A program made the translations under genes and the position numbers. A DNA stretch of 20,953 bases, taken from a bacterium. GTDB lineage: Bacteria > Chloroflexota > Dormibacteria > UBA8260 > Bog-877. The stretch is from positions 1 to 20,953 of the forward strand of contig JAKABA010000051.1 of NCBI GenBank assembly GCA_021802115.1, in the 5' to 3' direction. Below the pieces are notes generated by a model that was not told the origin of the DNA, ran no database searches, and worked only from the letters and a program-made list of their open reading frames with translations. Numbering within the stretch: position 1 is the stretch's first letter; every line of letters begins with the position of its first letter. Positions 1 to 7,681 of the stretch are shown in pieces.

Positions 1-275
1 TGGCGAGCCTCTGGGCCGTGGCTTCCACCGGAACGTCTACGCCTCTCCAGTCCGTCCGTACGGGGACTGGGGGCATGGACGTGAAGGCACGCCATCGCTC
101 AGGATCGCTTACCTGTTCTGAGACGCTCGAAAGTCGCTTCGAAGGACCAACGCCAAGGACCGCAGGGAGCTCCGATAGCACGCGCCTGACGGCCGGGATC
201 CTGGCAGAATCAGTGGGCAGCCCGTCGGCTGGGGGCGCCTTCACGCCCGCATGACCCAAGACCGGGAGGTACACC
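1..275. other. Left-edge non-coding stretch
   Basis: I see no recognisable gene here. A short open frame at 18-254 has no family resemblance and no ribosome binding site. The only functional sequence I can support is the GGGAGGT at 264-270, which is the ribosome binding site of the hydrolase gene starting at 276. Confidence 0.5.
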
Positions 276-1241
276 ATGGACCGCTCAGGGGACTACCTGG
301 ACTACACCGGCCGTGCGGATCGATTGAGCGGTGGCGCCAGGCGGATACCTATCGACACCCCGAATGGCCGGTTCAGCGTCTGGACCAAACGAGTGGGCAA
401 CAACGCGGACCTCAAGGTGTTGCTGCTGCACGGCGGTCCTGGCGCCACCCACGAGTATCTCGAGGCTTTCGACAGCTACCTTCCCAGAGCCGGGATCGAG
501 TATTACTACTACGACCAGCTGGGGTCCGGCCACAGCGATCAGCCCGACATGCCGTCGCTCTGGGACCTTGGCCGCTTCGTCGACGAGGTCGAGCAGGTGC
601 GGCGGGCACTCGGTCTCAGCCGGGACAACTTCGTCCTCTTCGGCCACTCGTGGGGCGGGATCCTGGCGATGGAGTACGCACTCGCCCACCAACAGCACCT
701 GCGCGGGCTCGTGATCTCGAACATGATGGCGAGCGCGCCCGCCTACACGGCCTACGCTGAGGACGTGCTGGCCCCGGCGATGGACCCGGAGGCGCTGAGG
801 GAGATCCGCGCCCTGGAGGCGGCCCACGACATCGAAAACCCGCGCTACATGGAGTTGCTGCTCCCGCAGCACTACGAGCATCATCTGCTGCGCATGCCGG
901 CCGCCGAGTGGCCGGATCCGGTCCAGCGAGGGCTTGGCCACACCAATCAGGCCATCTATGTATCGATGCAGGGACCAAGCGAGCTGGGTATGAGTGCCGA
1001 CGCGAAGCTGGCCCAGTGGGACCGACTCGAGGATCTCGGAAAGATTGAGGTGCCAACCCTGGTTGTCGGCGCCCAACACGACACCATGGACCCCGCCCAT
1101 ATGGAGGATATGGCCAGCCGACTCCCCAAGGGGAGTTACCTCTACTGTCCGGCAGGCAGCCACCTGGCGATGTACGACGATCAGGAGACCTACTTCTCGG
1201 GCCTGGTCGGCTTCCTTCGCAGTCTCCCCCCGGGGACTTGA
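276..1241 (+). CDS. Proline iminopeptidase-like alpha/beta hydrolase (peptidase family S33)
   Basis: A 321-residue alpha/beta-hydrolase of the prolyl-aminopeptidase group, which removes N-terminal proline or other residues from small peptides in the cytoplasm; no signal peptide or membrane segment is visible. The family hallmarks are intact: oxyanion motif HGGPG at residues 52-56, nucleophile elbow GHSWGG at 123-128 (Ser125), a likely catalytic Asp269 in GAQHDTMDP and His296 in AGSHLAMYDD. The cap domain lies at about 150-240. Length is normal for the family (about 290-320). The ATG is preceded by GGGAGGT five bases upstream, which decides this start over others. It stands alone, 304 bases before the next gene. 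The family also contains amidases and lactone hydrolases that keep HGGPG, so the exact substrate is inferred. Confidence 0.88.
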   Translation: MDRSGDYLDYTGRADRLSGGARRIPIDTPNGRFSVWTKRVGNNADLKVLLLHGGPGATHEYLEAFDSYLPRAGIEYYYYDQLGSGHSDQPDMPSLWDLGRFVDEVEQVRRALGLSRDNFVLFGHSWGGILAMEYALAHQQHLRGLVISNMMASAPAYTAYAEDVLAPAMDPEALREIRALEAAHDIENPRYMELLLPQHYEHHLLRMPAAEWPDPVQRGLGHTNQAIYVSMQGPSELGMSADAKLAQWDRLEDLGKIEVPTLVVGAQHDTMDPAHMEDMASRLPKGSYLYCPAGSHLAMYDDQETYFSGLVGFLRSLPPGT

Positions 1242-1545
1242 CTGCGATCCGGCACCCGTCAGACACCCACCTCGGCTACTCGGACGCAGGACCTTCGTCA
1301 GCCTCCAACACCACCCCGGGGTGGCCGCCAGCGCCATGTCGATACGGCGGCCCCGAGTCCGGATGCGGCTGCGTTTCGGATCTGGCGCGGGTCCCCGCGG
1401 GGGAAGTTCGTCCCGGACCGCCCGCTGGGTTCACCATTGCCGGGTCACCACCTCGCCCGGCACCACAATCTGCCGCGCCCTGGCCCGGTACTGGCCCATC
1501 CTTGGGAACGGGGACCCGGCACGGCTACGACCTACACTCGACCTG
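1242..1545. other. Intergenic region upstream of the beta-propeller lipoprotein
   Basis: No gene is recognisable in these 304 bases, although one frame stays open through them. The only site I would mark is the -10-like hexamer at 1533-1538 close to the following start codon; I see no convincing -35 and no strong hairpin. Confidence 0.5.
1533..1538 (+). promoter_or_regulatory. -10-like hexamer TACACT, possibly for a leaderless transcript
   Basis: TACACT ends seven bases before the ATG at 1546, so a transcript started from it would begin at or next to the start codon. No Shine-Dalgarno sequence precedes that ATG. Leaderless mRNAs are common in actinobacteria. No good -35 hexamer lies at 16-18 bases, so this is tentative. 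Confidence 0.35.
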
Positions 1546-2994
1546 ATGAAGCCCTGGGCACGGTGGACCGTTCGTGATGGCAAGGCCGCTCCGACCTGGA
1601 TCACGATGACAGGGGCTCTTGCGGCAGTTGGGCTGCTCGCCGCCTGCGGACCGGTCCCGTCCCACCGTCACTCGGCCATACCCAGCCCGAGCGCCTCGGT
1701 CTCGCCAACCCCCTCGCCCCTGGCCAGCCCCGGCCTCTCCTCGGTCTGGCCGGTGTACCACCAGAATCCTCAGCGCACCGGCGCGTCCTCCGACACCCCA
1801 CCCCCGGGAAGCCTGGCGGTGGCCTGGCGGGCCAACCTGGACGGCGCCGTATACGGAGAGCCCCTGGACGTCGGCGGCGAGTTGCTGGTGGCCACGGAGA
1901 ACGACAGCCTGTACGCCCTGAATCCCGCCACCGGAGCGGTTGCCTGGAGAACCCACGTGGCGAGTCCCGTGACCGGCGGGCTCCCGTGTGGGGACATCCT
2001 GCCCCTTGGGATCACCGGCACTCCGGCCTATGACCCCGTCACTCAGACCGTCTTTTTGGTCGCCGAGCAGACCGGCTTCCTGCATGTGCTGTACGCCTTC
2101 AACGCCAGCACCGGTGCCGTGCGCTGGTCGCGCCGGGTTGACATCCAAATCCCCTCGGAGAACCCGGCCGCATTGCAGCAGCGGCCAGCCCTGGCGGTGG
2201 CCAACGGGTACGTCTACATCGGCTTCGGGGGGCTGGATGGTGACTGCTCCCAGTATCGCGGAGCGGTGGTGGCGGTGCCCACCAGCGGCAACGGGCCGAC
2301 GCTTCAGTACGTGGTCCCCACCGCCCGGGAGGGCGCGGTGTGGGCGACCGGGGGACCGGTGGTGGCGGCGGGGGGAAACCTCTTCGTGTCCACCGGCAAC
2401 GGCGCGGCCACCTCCAACCCGTGGGACCACAGCGACTCCGTCCTTGAGTTCTCCCCCACCCTGGCCCTGATATCGGCCTTCGCCCCATCCCGCTGGGCCT
2501 ACGACAACGCCCATGACCTCGACTTGGGCTCGGTGAGCCCCACCCTGCTCCCCGACGGATACCTGTTCATCGCCGGCAAGGGCGGCGTCGGGTATGTGTT
2601 GCGACAGGCGAATCTGGGAGGTGTCGGCGGGCAGGTGACCAGCGGCGGCAGCTGCCGCGGTCAGATGGCGTTCGGGGACACCGCGGTCGCCGGCGACACC
2701 GTTTACGTTCCCTGTGCCAACGGTGTGGAGTCGATCGCGGTGTCCGCCTCCGGATCCTTCACGATCGGCTGGCAGACCTCGTCGGGGGCGAACGGCCCGC
2801 CCGTGCTGGGAGGCGGTTGCGTCTGGAGCATCGACACCTCCTCAGGGACCGTGTACGCCCTGGACCAAGCCACCGGCGCGGTTCGCGGCACGGTCGCGGT
2901 TGGTGCGGTACCGCACTTTGTCAGCCCCACTCTGATCGGGGCCAGCTTGTATGTCGGGACAGATGCCGGGGTGGTGGCCGTGTCCGGCGCCTGA
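1546..2994 (+). CDS. PQQ-type beta-propeller repeat lipoprotein
   Basis: A 482-residue exported lipoprotein. The N-terminus has basic residues, a hydrophobic stretch (about 19-33) and a lipobox ending LLAAC, with Cys34 as the lipidation site. A Ser/Pro-rich spacer (about 35-65) then leads to the propeller. The remainder carries repeated PQQ_2/quinoprotein-like blades of the type LYALNPATGAVAW (around residues 122-134), and near the C-terminus VYALDQATGAVRG followed by LYVGTDAGVVAV. The frame is open further upstream, but the ATG at 1546 places the signal peptide correctly; an internal ATG at 1606 would also retain the lipobox. Such proteins act as extracytoplasmic scaffolds or sugar/cofactor-binding propellers. 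The dehydrogenase active-site residues of true quinoproteins are not evident, so no enzymatic role is assigned. It has no operon partners. Confidence 0.8.
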   Translation: MKPWARWTVRDGKAAPTWITMTGALAAVGLLAACGPVPSHRHSAIPSPSASVSPTPSPLASPGLSSVWPVYHQNPQRTGASSDTPPPGSLAVAWRANLDGAVYGEPLDVGGELLVATENDSLYALNPATGAVAWRTHVASPVTGGLPCGDILPLGITGTPAYDPVTQTVFLVAEQTGFLHVLYAFNASTGAVRWSRRVDIQIPSENPAALQQRPALAVANGYVYIGFGGLDGDCSQYRGAVVAVPTSGNGPTLQYVVPTAREGAVWATGGPVVAAGGNLFVSTGNGAATSNPWDHSDSVLEFSPTLALISAFAPSRWAYDNAHDLDLGSVSPTLLPDGYLFIAGKGGVGYVLRQANLGGVGGQVTSGGSCRGQMAFGDTAVAGDTVYVPCANGVESIAVSASGSFTIGWQTSSGANGPPVLGGGCVWSIDTSSGTVYALDQATGAVRGTVAVGAVPHFVSPTLIGASLYVGTDAGVVAVSGA

Positions 2995-3393
2995 ACGGAG
3001 CGCCCCTTCGGCTGCGGCAAGGGCCGCCGTCGGCCGGGTCAGCCCAACCTCGGGGGTGGGTAACCCGCTCCGCAGGCACGACCGCTGTCGTAGCCACCCA
3101 GGTCCGCACGACCAGTGGTAGGACGACCAGCGCCAGGTCTCCCGAGCCTCGTCGAGGCAGCTTTGAGGCGACGGCCAAAGACCTCTCACCAACCCTCTTG
3201 ACCGATGGCTGGCTGACGGCGCGCCCAAACTGCCAAGCCCCAGTTTCCCCCAATCGGGGGCCCTGACTTTGCCATCAGGATGGTTAGATCCCTCCGGCAG
3301 CGGGTTCTCTCCGCGGGTTGCCCACGACGCCAGGACGAACCCGTCGGCCGCTGGCTGGATGGCGGACCCGGCGGTGGACGGGACGGTGCCACA
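2995..3393. other. Intergenic region between lipoprotein and GNAT genes
   Basis: Nothing gene-like is recognisable in these 399 bases. A small hairpin, CCCCC-AATC-GGGGG at 3247-3260, could terminate transcription but lacks a T-tract. A frame open from 3280 runs into the GNAT gene, but the residues before 3394 have no resemblance to that family. Confidence 0.45.
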
Positions 3394-3915
3394 ATGGCGG
3401 AGTTGGCCGATGACATCGCGCTCGAGCCGCTGCAGAGCCAGCGGTTCACGCTGGAGCCACTGAGCGTGGCGGACGCCTCAGAGATGGCTTCGATCCTTGG
3501 AGATCCCTCGATCCATGAGTTCACCGGCGGCGCGCCCATGACGCCGACGCAGGTGAGGGCCCTCTGCCAGCGCCTCGAAGCCGGATCGCCAGACCCGACG
3601 GTGATATGGCTCAACTGGGTGCTGCGATCGAGGGACGACCACACCCTGCTGGGTACCATGCAGGCCACTGTCTGGCCCGACCGCAAACGAGCGGATGTCG
3701 CCTGGATAGTCGGAGCAGCCTGGCAGGGACGAGGGATCGCGAGCGAGGCGGCCGCGCAGGTGGTCATGTGGTTGAGAAGCAAGGGGGTGCTGATCGTGGT
3801 CGCTCACATCCACCCGGATCATGGTGCCTCCCAGGGGGTGGCCCGGCGCATTGGGCTCGCGCCCACAGAAGAGGTGGTGGACGGTGAGATCGAGTGGCGG
3901 CTGGAGCTGGAATGA
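3394..3915 (+). CDS. GNAT family N-acetyltransferase (RimJ/RimL-like)
   Basis: A 173-residue protein with the acetyl-CoA-binding fold of the GNAT superfamily, subgroup RimJ/RimL (Acetyltransf_3), which acetylates protein N-termini, small amines or antibiotics in the cytoplasm. The N-terminal TxRFTLEPLSVADASEMASILGD-type pattern opens the domain. Motif A is AWIVGAAWQGRGIASEA (residues 103-119), with the pyrophosphate-binding Q-G-R-G-I-A loop. Motif B reads HPDHGASQGVARRIGL (140-155), the usual place for the HxxNxxS-type helix. I chose ATG 3394 because family similarity begins just after it; the longer frame from 3280 adds 38 unrelated residues. A clean hairpin follows 36 bases downstream. The substrate is unknown. 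Confidence 0.8.
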   Translation: MAELADDIALEPLQSQRFTLEPLSVADASEMASILGDPSIHEFTGGAPMTPTQVRALCQRLEAGSPDPTVIWLNWVLRSRDDHTLLGTMQATVWPDRKRADVAWIVGAAWQGRGIASEAAAQVVMWLRSKGVLIVVAHIHPDHGASQGVARRIGLAPTEEVVDGEIEWRLELE

Positions 3916-4370
3916 AGTGATCCGGCGCCGCCGACAGACCCTTTGGCCGAGTCTGGTCCGCACCAGACCGACCACCTCGGCCTCGAGCTCATCGGGGCCT
4001 GCGTGTTTCGCTTTGCCAGGTGTGGCCTCCTGCGCAGGGCTCGCCGCCGACATCTTGGCGGTGGGCCATAACCGGTCGGCTCCAAGTCCGGCCAGAGTCA
4101 GCGCCAGGCGTCCGTGCTGAAATCTAGCGGCGCACCACCGACAGCGTGGCGCCCGCCGACCCAGTGGACGTCTTGAGTGGTACCAGACCGCGCAGGACGC
4201 CGCCCCGGACGTCACGGCACGCGGGACTGCAGTTGATCAAACTTGCTCCACCGGCCTTCCCGCCACATAGTCAACCTGGTCCCGGCCGGGTAAGCCCATA
4301 GCCCCTCCGGCCTAGGCTGGTGTGCGCGAGTGGCGGTCTAGTTGCCTCCCAAGCAGTCACAATGTGCGAG
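3916..4370. other. Intergenic region upstream of the Rrf2 regulator
   Basis: Apart from the hairpin at 3951-3968, I recognise no gene in these 455 bases. A minus-strand frame (4085 to 3819 and beyond) is open but resembles no family. Moderately AT-rich sequence around 4230-4280 could hold the Rrf2 promoter, but I cannot identify a convincing -35/-10 pair. Confidence 0.4.
3951..3968 (+). terminator. Perfect hairpin downstream of the GNAT gene
   Basis: GTCTGGT, a four-base CCGC loop, then ACCAGAC: a perfect 7-bp stem 36 bases after the GNAT stop codon. There is no T-tract after it, as is usual for actinobacterial hairpins, so it is a plausible but unproven terminator. Confidence 0.5.
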
Positions 4371-4988
4371 ATGCGGGTTTCAGTCAGGGCCGACTACGCC
4401 GTCCGGGCGGTTATCGAACTCGCAGCTGCGGAGGGCCTTGGTCCGCTGAGCGCAGAGCGCATCGGCGAGCTCCAGCAGATCCCGCTCAAGTTCCTCCAGA
4501 ACATCCTGGCGGAGCTCAAACAGGAGGGCATCGTGACCAGCCAGCGAGGCCCTTGCGGCGGCTTCGTGCTGGGGCGCGATCCCAGCCTGATCACTCTGGG
4601 CGATATCATCCGGGTGACCGACGGTCCCTTGGCACGGGTCGGTGACTACCGTCCGGACCAGCTGGACTACTCGGGGCACACGGCAGCGCTGCGGGACGTG
4701 TGGGTGGCAGTCCGGGCCTACATCCGCGATGTGCTCGATGAGGTGAGTGTGGCCCAGGTCTGTCGTGGGGAGCTGCCCCCGGTAGTGACCAGGCAGTCGG
4801 GACGGTCTGATGCCTGGATGCCCCGGATCAAGCTCGATCCCAAGCAGGGTCCGAGGCTGGGGGTCCCAGGGCGAGGCGGACGACAAAGTGCGGGCCGGGG
4901 CGGCGTCCCCGGCCCGGCACTCGCTCGGGCCCCGCTAGCGAGCGGGGCCGGGCCGACCTCGGGTTGGAGGCCGGACACCAGCGACTAG
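4371..4988 (+). CDS. Rrf2 family transcriptional regulator (CymR/IscR-like)
   Basis: The first ~160 residues are a standard Rrf2 protein: MRVSVRADYAVRAVIELA opens the winged helix-turn-helix. The recognition region includes IPLKFLQNILAELKQEGIV (37-55), followed by the RGPCGGFVLGRDP wing (59-71) and the dimerisation helix ITLGDIIRVTDG (74-85). IscR-type members bind Fe-S through three cysteines at about 92-106; none is present there, so the protein resembles the cluster-free cysteine regulator CymR. It converges on cysN/cysD, which suggests control of sulfur assimilation (inference). The frame continues for about 45 low-complexity Gly/Pro/Arg/Ala residues beyond the family length, encoded by DNA folding into two strong hairpins. 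An ATG nine bases upstream (4362) is an alternative start; neither has a clear ribosome binding site. Confidence 0.8.
   Translation: MRVSVRADYAVRAVIELAAAEGLGPLSAERIGELQQIPLKFLQNILAELKQEGIVTSQRGPCGGFVLGRDPSLITLGDIIRVTDGPLARVGDYRPDQLDYSGHTAALRDVWVAVRAYIRDVLDEVSVAQVCRGELPPVVTRQSGRSDAWMPRIKLDPKQGPRLGVPGRGGRQSAGRGGVPGPALARAPLASGAGPTSGWRPDTSD
4891..4949. terminator. Two tandem perfect hairpins inside the 3' end of the Rrf2 frame
   Basis: First stem: CGGGCCGGGG (4891-4900), six-base loop, CCCCGGCCCG (4907-4916). Second stem: GGCCCCGCT (4928-4936), loop AGCG, AGCGGGGCC (4941-4949). Both are perfect, very GC-rich and only 11 bases apart, in the gap where the Rrf2 gene converges with cysN. There is no T-tract. 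They probably end transcription from one or both sides, despite lying within the open frame. Confidence 0.55.
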
Positions 4989-5132
4989 GCCTGGCAACAC
5001 CGACAAGGTGGGGACCACGGGATGGTCGTAGCCGAAGAATGGGGGCTCGTGAGCTGGGACAATTGGTGTTGGCATCACAGCCATCTGCCCCGGCGAGGAG
5101 CACCCCCGAGTGCGAATGATGGGATGCGGGCC

Positions 5133-5166
5133 GGCACCACCGCGACACCGCCGTGGCGGCGGTGCC
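5133..5166 (-). terminator. GC-rich inverted repeat downstream of cysN
   Basis: GGCACCACCGC (5133-5143) pairs with GCGGCGGTGCC (5156-5166) with one mismatch. An alternative inner stem CACCGCC/GGCGGTG (5146-5152/5158-5164) is perfect. It lies about 115 bases past the cysN stop on the cysN strand, in the convergent gap. It is a candidate terminator for the cysDN operon; there is no T-tract. Confidence 0.35.
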
Positions 5167-5280
5167 CCGCGTCGCGCCTGGGCAGGGGGACCGGCTCCCT
5201 GCGACACGGAGTCCCGCCTCTGCGCCAACCGTGAGCGCGCATCCGGGCCCCGGATGGCTCCCCAAGAAAGCGCCGCCGAG

Positions 5281-6576
5281 CTAGGTGAGCGGGGGTGTCC
5301 CGATCATGACCGCGGCCACAGTGACGTGAGTGTCGGGGTCGATGACGATCAGACTGCCGGTGACCCGGCTGTCGCGGTACCGGTCCGCCGCGATCGGCTC
5401 GGCCAACCGCCACCGCACCACCCCGATATCGTTGGCGCCGAGTTCGCGAGCAGGTACCAGGCGGAGCGTCTCCAAGTCCAGCTTGCTCGCGATCCGAACC
5501 ACCTCCGCCGTCGTCATCCGGGTCGTGTGCTTAATCAGAAAGGTCTGGCCCACCTCAAGCCGGCGCTCGGCGAACCAGCAGACCGTGGTCAGCTGGTCGC
5601 GGGAGACTGGGGGCGGGTCAGTGGCGGCCACGATCAAATCCCCCCGCCTGACGTCCTGGCCGCTCGCCAGGGTGACGGAGATGGAGAGCGGAGCCTGAGC
5701 GGACGACACCACATCGCTGAGGGTTTCCAAGCTGGAGACGGTGGTGCGGTTGCCCTGGGGCAGTACCACCACCGCATCACCGGTGCGTAATCCGGCCCCG
5801 GTCAGCATCCCAGCGAGCCGCACCGAGCCGTCGGCTTGCGGAATCACGCTCTGAACCGGAAGCCGTGCTCCCTTGGTGCCCGGGGCAGCGAAGGTGGAGG
5901 TGGGCACATGCTCCAGCGCCTCCAACACGGTCGGACCCTGGTACCAATCGAGGTTGCGTGATCGCTCCACCACATTGTCCCCGTGGAGGGCGGAGATGGG
6001 CACGGCCTGCACCTCGGCGCCCCCGAACTGACGGGCCAGCTCTTGTATCTGCTCGGCCAGGCCCTGGTACCCCCGCTGGTCCCAGCCGACCAGATCCATC
6101 TTGTTGACCGCCACGAGCAGGTGGCGCACGCCAAACAGGAGGGCCAGGGCGGTATGGCGGCGGGTCTGCTCGCGCAGCCCCCTGGTGATGTCTACCACCA
6201 CCAGGGCGAGGTCGGCGGTGGAGGCGCCGGTGGCCATATTGCCGGTGTATTCCAGGTGGCCAGGACAGTCGGCGATGACCAGCTTGAGCCGAGGGGTCGC
6301 CGCATAGCGATAGGCGACGTCGATGGTAATTCCCTGCTCCCGCTCAGCTCGGAGGCCATCGGTGGCGAAGCTGAGGTTGAGCGAGGACTGCCCGCGCGCC
6401 CGACTGGCAGTCTCCAGGGCCGCCAGCTGGTCGTCGGTGAGTTGGTCGGCGTCGTGCAGCAGCCGTCCGATGAGCGTCGACTTACCGTCGTCGACCGCCC
6501 CCACCGCTGCCAGGCGGAGCAGCGCCACCGCGTTCGACTTGGGGACCCGGGCCGGACCAATCAGACTTGCGGTCAA
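5281..6576 (-). CDS. cysN: Sulfate adenylyltransferase subunit 1, GTPase
   Basis: A 431-residue GTPase subunit of ATP sulfurylase, which couples GTP hydrolysis to formation of adenosine 5'-phosphosulfate from sulfate and ATP in the cytoplasm. The EF-Tu-like G domain is complete: P-loop GAVDDGKST (26-34), switch region ATDGLRAEREQGITIDVAYRY (71-91), DCPGH (103-107) and NKMD (158-161), followed by two beta-barrel domains. The CysN signature EQTRRHTALALLFGVRHLLVAVNKMD is clear. It ends at about 430 residues, so no APS kinase (CysC) domain is fused. The start is TTG; GGGAGGG six bases upstream and a 4-base TTGA overlap with the cysD stop support it and imply translational coupling. Confidence 0.95.
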   Translation of the reverse strand: MTASLIGPARVPKSNAVALLRLAAVGAVDDGKSTLIGRLLHDADQLTDDQLAALETASRARGQSSLNLSFATDGLRAEREQGITIDVAYRYAATPRLKLVIADCPGHLEYTGNMATGASTADLALVVVDITRGLREQTRRHTALALLFGVRHLLVAVNKMDLVGWDQRGYQGLAEQIQELARQFGGAEVQAVPISALHGDNVVERSRNLDWYQGPTVLEALEHVPTSTFAAPGTKGARLPVQSVIPQADGSVRLAGMLTGAGLRTGDAVVVLPQGNRTTVSSLETLSDVVSSAQAPLSISVTLASGQDVRRGDLIVAATDPPPVSRDQLTTVCWFAERRLEVGQTFLIKHTTRMTTAEVVRIASKLDLETLRLVPARELGANDIGVVRWRLAEPIAADRYRDSRVTGSLIVIDPDTHVTVAAVMIGTPPLT

Positions 6577-7517
6577 AAGTAGCCCTCCCGCTTGCGGTCC
6601 TCCATGGAGGTCTCGGAGAAGCGGTCATCGCCCCTGGTCGCTCCACGCTCGCTGACCCTGGACTCGGCGATCTCGGCGATCACCTCGTCTACCGTCGCCG
6701 CCCGGGAGCGCACGGCGCCCGTACTGGTGGCGTCGCCGACGGTCCGGTAGCGCACGCTGAGCCACTTCGACACCTCAGTTGGACCAGGGATCACCCACTC
6801 CGAGACCGCCAGCAGCATGCCGTCCCGCTCGACCACCTCGCGGCGATGGGCGTAATAGATGGACGGCAGCGCGATGCGCTCGCGGCGGATGTAGCGCCAG
6901 ATGTCCAGCTCGGTCCAGTCCGAGAGTGGGAAGACCCGCAGATGTTCGCCCGCGCCGACCCCGCCGTGGTAGAGATTCCAGAGTTCCAGCCGCTGGCGGT
7001 CCGGCTGCCACCGTCCCTGGCGATCCCGAACGGAGACGATCCGCTCTTTGGCCCTCGCCTTGTCCTCGTCCCGGCGCGCGCCCCCGATACAGGCGTCGAA
7101 CCCGTACGTGGTGATCGCGTGCATCAGGGTCACGCTCTGGATCCGATTGCGGGATTGTCCATCTCCGGGGTCCTCGGCCAGGCCGTTCTCGATCGACTCC
7201 TGTACCGAGCCCACCTTCAGTTCTGCACCCAGCTCGGCCACGCGCCGGTCGCGGAACTCGAGGGTCTCGGCGAAGTTGTGCCCGGTGTCCACGTGGAGCA
7301 GGGGGAAGGGGACCCGACCTGGCCGGAATGCCTTCTCGGCGAGCCGCAGAATGACCGCCGAGTCCTTGCCGCCGCTGAAGAGAAGAGCCGGGCGGTGGCA
7401 CTCCGCAGCCACCTCGCGCAGCACGAAGACGGCCTGGCTCTCCAGCACGTCCAGGTAGTTGGGTCCCGCCGGCTCCAGGCCAGGGTGCGCCACTAGCGTG
7501 GTGAGGCTTTGGGCCAA
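6573..7517 (-). CDS. cysD: Sulfate adenylyltransferase subunit 2
   Basis: A 314-residue catalytic subunit of ATP sulfurylase, partner of CysN. The PP-loop SGGKDS (residues 48-53) binds the ATP pyrophosphate. HVDTGHNFAETLEFRD (75-90), GGARRDEDKARAKERI (145-160) and the C-terminal RGATRGDDRFSET...MEDRKREGYF (291-314) are the standard CysD blocks, so the protein is complete. The start is TTG, with a GGAG a few bases upstream; a GTG nine codons in is a possible alternative. It is the first gene of cysD-cysN and is transcribed away from cysH across a 164-base shared upstream region. It was probably induced under sulfur limitation, as is usual for these genes (inference). Confidence 0.95.
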   Translation of the reverse strand: MAQSLTTLVAHPGLEPAGPNYLDVLESQAVFVLREVAAECHRPALLFSGGKDSAVILRLAEKAFRPGRVPFPLLHVDTGHNFAETLEFRDRRVAELGAELKVGSVQESIENGLAEDPGDGQSRNRIQSVTLMHAITTYGFDACIGGARRDEDKARAKERIVSVRDRQGRWQPDRQRLELWNLYHGGVGAGEHLRVFPLSDWTELDIWRYIRRERIALPSIYYAHRREVVERDGMLLAVSEWVIPGPTEVSKWLSVRYRTVGDATSTGAVRSRAATVDEVIAEIAESRVSERGATRGDDRFSETSMEDRKREGYF

Positions 7518-7681
7518 GGTGCGCTCCGGGGTGGGGCCTGCCGGCGTTCTCGGACGACTCCCGAAGGGGCCGGTTGAAGGCGACAGGGGTTGGCTGGCTG
7601 AGATGCTGTGACTAAGTCTACTAGAATGATGGTGTATCCAGGATCGGCTGTCCGGGAGCCGAGTTCAACCAGGAGGTGCGG
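7518..7681. promoter_or_regulatory. Divergent cysD / cysH promoter region
   Basis: This 164-base gap separates two divergent sulfate-assimilation genes and must hold both promoters. Its centre, about 7609-7638, is clearly more AT-rich than its surroundings and contains the near-palindrome TCTA-C-TAGA (7617-7625) and the -10-like TAGAAT (7622-7627). I cannot assign -35 elements confidently. The palindromic core is a candidate operator for the nearby Rrf2 regulator (inference). AGGAGG at 7671-7676 is the cysH ribosome binding site. Confidence 0.45.

Noticed and set aside
18..254. Short plus-strand frame at the left edge
   Set aside because: No ribosome binding site, no similarity I can recognise, and Ser/Thr/Gly-rich random-looking content.
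285..1337. Long minus-strand open frame (350 codons) opposite the hydrolase gene
   Set aside because: Its translation resembles no family; the plus-strand gene has an intact catalytic triad and a ribosome binding site. Long antisense frames are expected in high-GC DNA.
1525..2514. Minus-strand frame opposite the beta-propeller gene
   Set aside because: Low-complexity Gly/Arg/His composition and no motif; it is a shadow of the propeller gene.
1546..2994. Annotation of the propeller lipoprotein as BamB
   Set aside because: BamB belongs to the Gram-negative outer-membrane assembly machine; only the PQQ-like repeats are shared, and nothing here suggests an outer membrane.
3478..4215. Minus-strand frame of 245 codons over the GNAT gene and following gap
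   Set aside because: No recognisable domain, and half of it is antisense to a clear GNAT gene.
5110..6582. Plus-strand frames opposite cysN
   Set aside because: They are the reverse of a highly conserved GTPase gene and have no motif of their own.
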